Shown here piece by piece: positions 63,860 through 64,000 of a stretch of 64,000 nucleotides of DNA. A program made the translations under genes and the position numbers. Origin of the DNA: an uncultured Pseudanabaenaceae cyanobacterium (GTDB taxonomy: Bacteria; Cyanobacteriota; Cyanobacteriia; Pseudanabaenales; Pseudanabaenaceae); NCBI GenBank assembly GCA_937927915.1, contig CALGKB010000002.1:293763-357762 (forward strand), read 5' to 3'. The notes beneath the pieces were generated by a model. It made no database searches and was not told where the DNA came from. It worked only from the letters and a program-made list of their open reading frames with translations. How positions within the stretch are numbered: position 1 is the first letter of the stretch; every line of letters starts with the position of its first letter.

Positions 63860-64000
63860 ATGACCACTGCAGTAAGAAGTCAAGAGCGTCTCTCCTTGTG
63901 GGAGCAGTTCTGCCAGTGGATCACCTCCACCGAAAACCGTCTCTACATTGGCTGGTTCGGCGTGTTGATGATCCCCTGCTTGCTGGCTGCTACCATCTGC
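63860..64000 (+). CDS. psbA: Photosystem II D1 protein (5' part)
   Basis: The first 47 codons of psbA are present; the rest lies beyond the window. The N-terminus is recognisable ([20 protein letters not shown], then WFGVLMIP), with the start of the first membrane helix. Cys at residue 40 is in place of the Thr usually seen in LMIPTLL. D1 binds the primary PSII pigments and the manganese cluster and is turned over by light. The gene's variant type cannot be judged without the remaining codons. Confidence 0.97.
   Translation, partial: MTTAVRSQERLSLWEQFCQWITSTENRLYIGWFGVLMIPCLLAATIC

Overview
The window is cyanobacterial chromosome. It carries oxygenic-photosynthesis genes (psbA, ycf48 with its rubredoxin, ndhC-ndhK-ndhJ, chlD, bciB-type vinyl reductase, zeta-carotene desaturase), type IV pilus genes and cyanobacteria-specific families such as DUF3155. 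The palindrome CGATCG, core of the cyanobacterial HIP element, is strongly enriched. No heterocyst, nitrogen-fixation, phage, transposon or plasmid gene is visible, so this looks like an ordinary, tightly packed core region. I cannot name the genus from sequence alone.

Layout. 1-1529: truncated amino-acid permease and a small secreted protein. 1585-7382: pilM-pilN-pilO-pilQ behind a perfect consensus promoter, and the prepilin peptidase. 7372-12102: Ser/Thr kinase and trypsin-like protease, both with putative extracytoplasmic pre-peptidase-type modules, a small membrane protein and a class V aminotransferase. 12195-17771: lysA, cdaA, a glycosyltransferase, murB and murC (cell wall and c-di-AMP). 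17846-24716: cobB and cobN head to head, birA and a receiver-TPR protein. 24796-30074: rubA-ycf48, menE, hybrid histidine kinase, UspA. 30153-33763: pgk, tRNA-Leu(CAG), a peptide-binding lipoprotein, pdxJ. 33753-35358: ndhJ-K-C. 35435-39512: phosphoribosyltransferase, remA-gmk-AsmA-like, crtQ. 39513-44733: an intergenic stretch with odd hairpins, an RNA-binding protein, an NhaD/ArsB-type transporter, chlD and an M48 protease. 44741-48437: cytochrome P450, a transketolase/phosphoketolase-like enzyme, tRNA-Gln. 48528-53729: a pseudokinase, larE, a metal-binding mini-protein, bioY, a degenerate CbiG-CobJ fusion and a small secreted protein. 53835-63269: RTX-GDPD, an RND/HlyD-type adaptor, bciB, a WecA-like transferase, a 55-residue membrane protein, metK, DUF3155, a periplasmic protein and thrC. 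63270-64000: a long leader region and the start of psbA.

Themes. Peptidoglycan supply (lysA, murB, murC) sits with c-di-AMP synthesis (cdaA). Corrin enzymes (cobB, cobN, the degenerate CbiG-CobJ) and biotin functions (birA, bioY) are each split between two loci. Photosystem II assembly, NDH-1 and chlorophyll synthesis genes are dispersed, as is usual in cyanobacteria. Same-strand neighbours commonly overlap by 1 to 40 bases, and four convergent pairs overlap in their coding ends.

The window contains no obvious defence system or large novel cluster. The most unusual items are the corrin fusion with lost cofactor motifs, the lipoprotein whose only usable start lies inside a tRNA gene, the pseudokinase, the transketolase/phosphoketolase-like enzyme, and a lone CRISPR-repeat-like hairpin near 39750.
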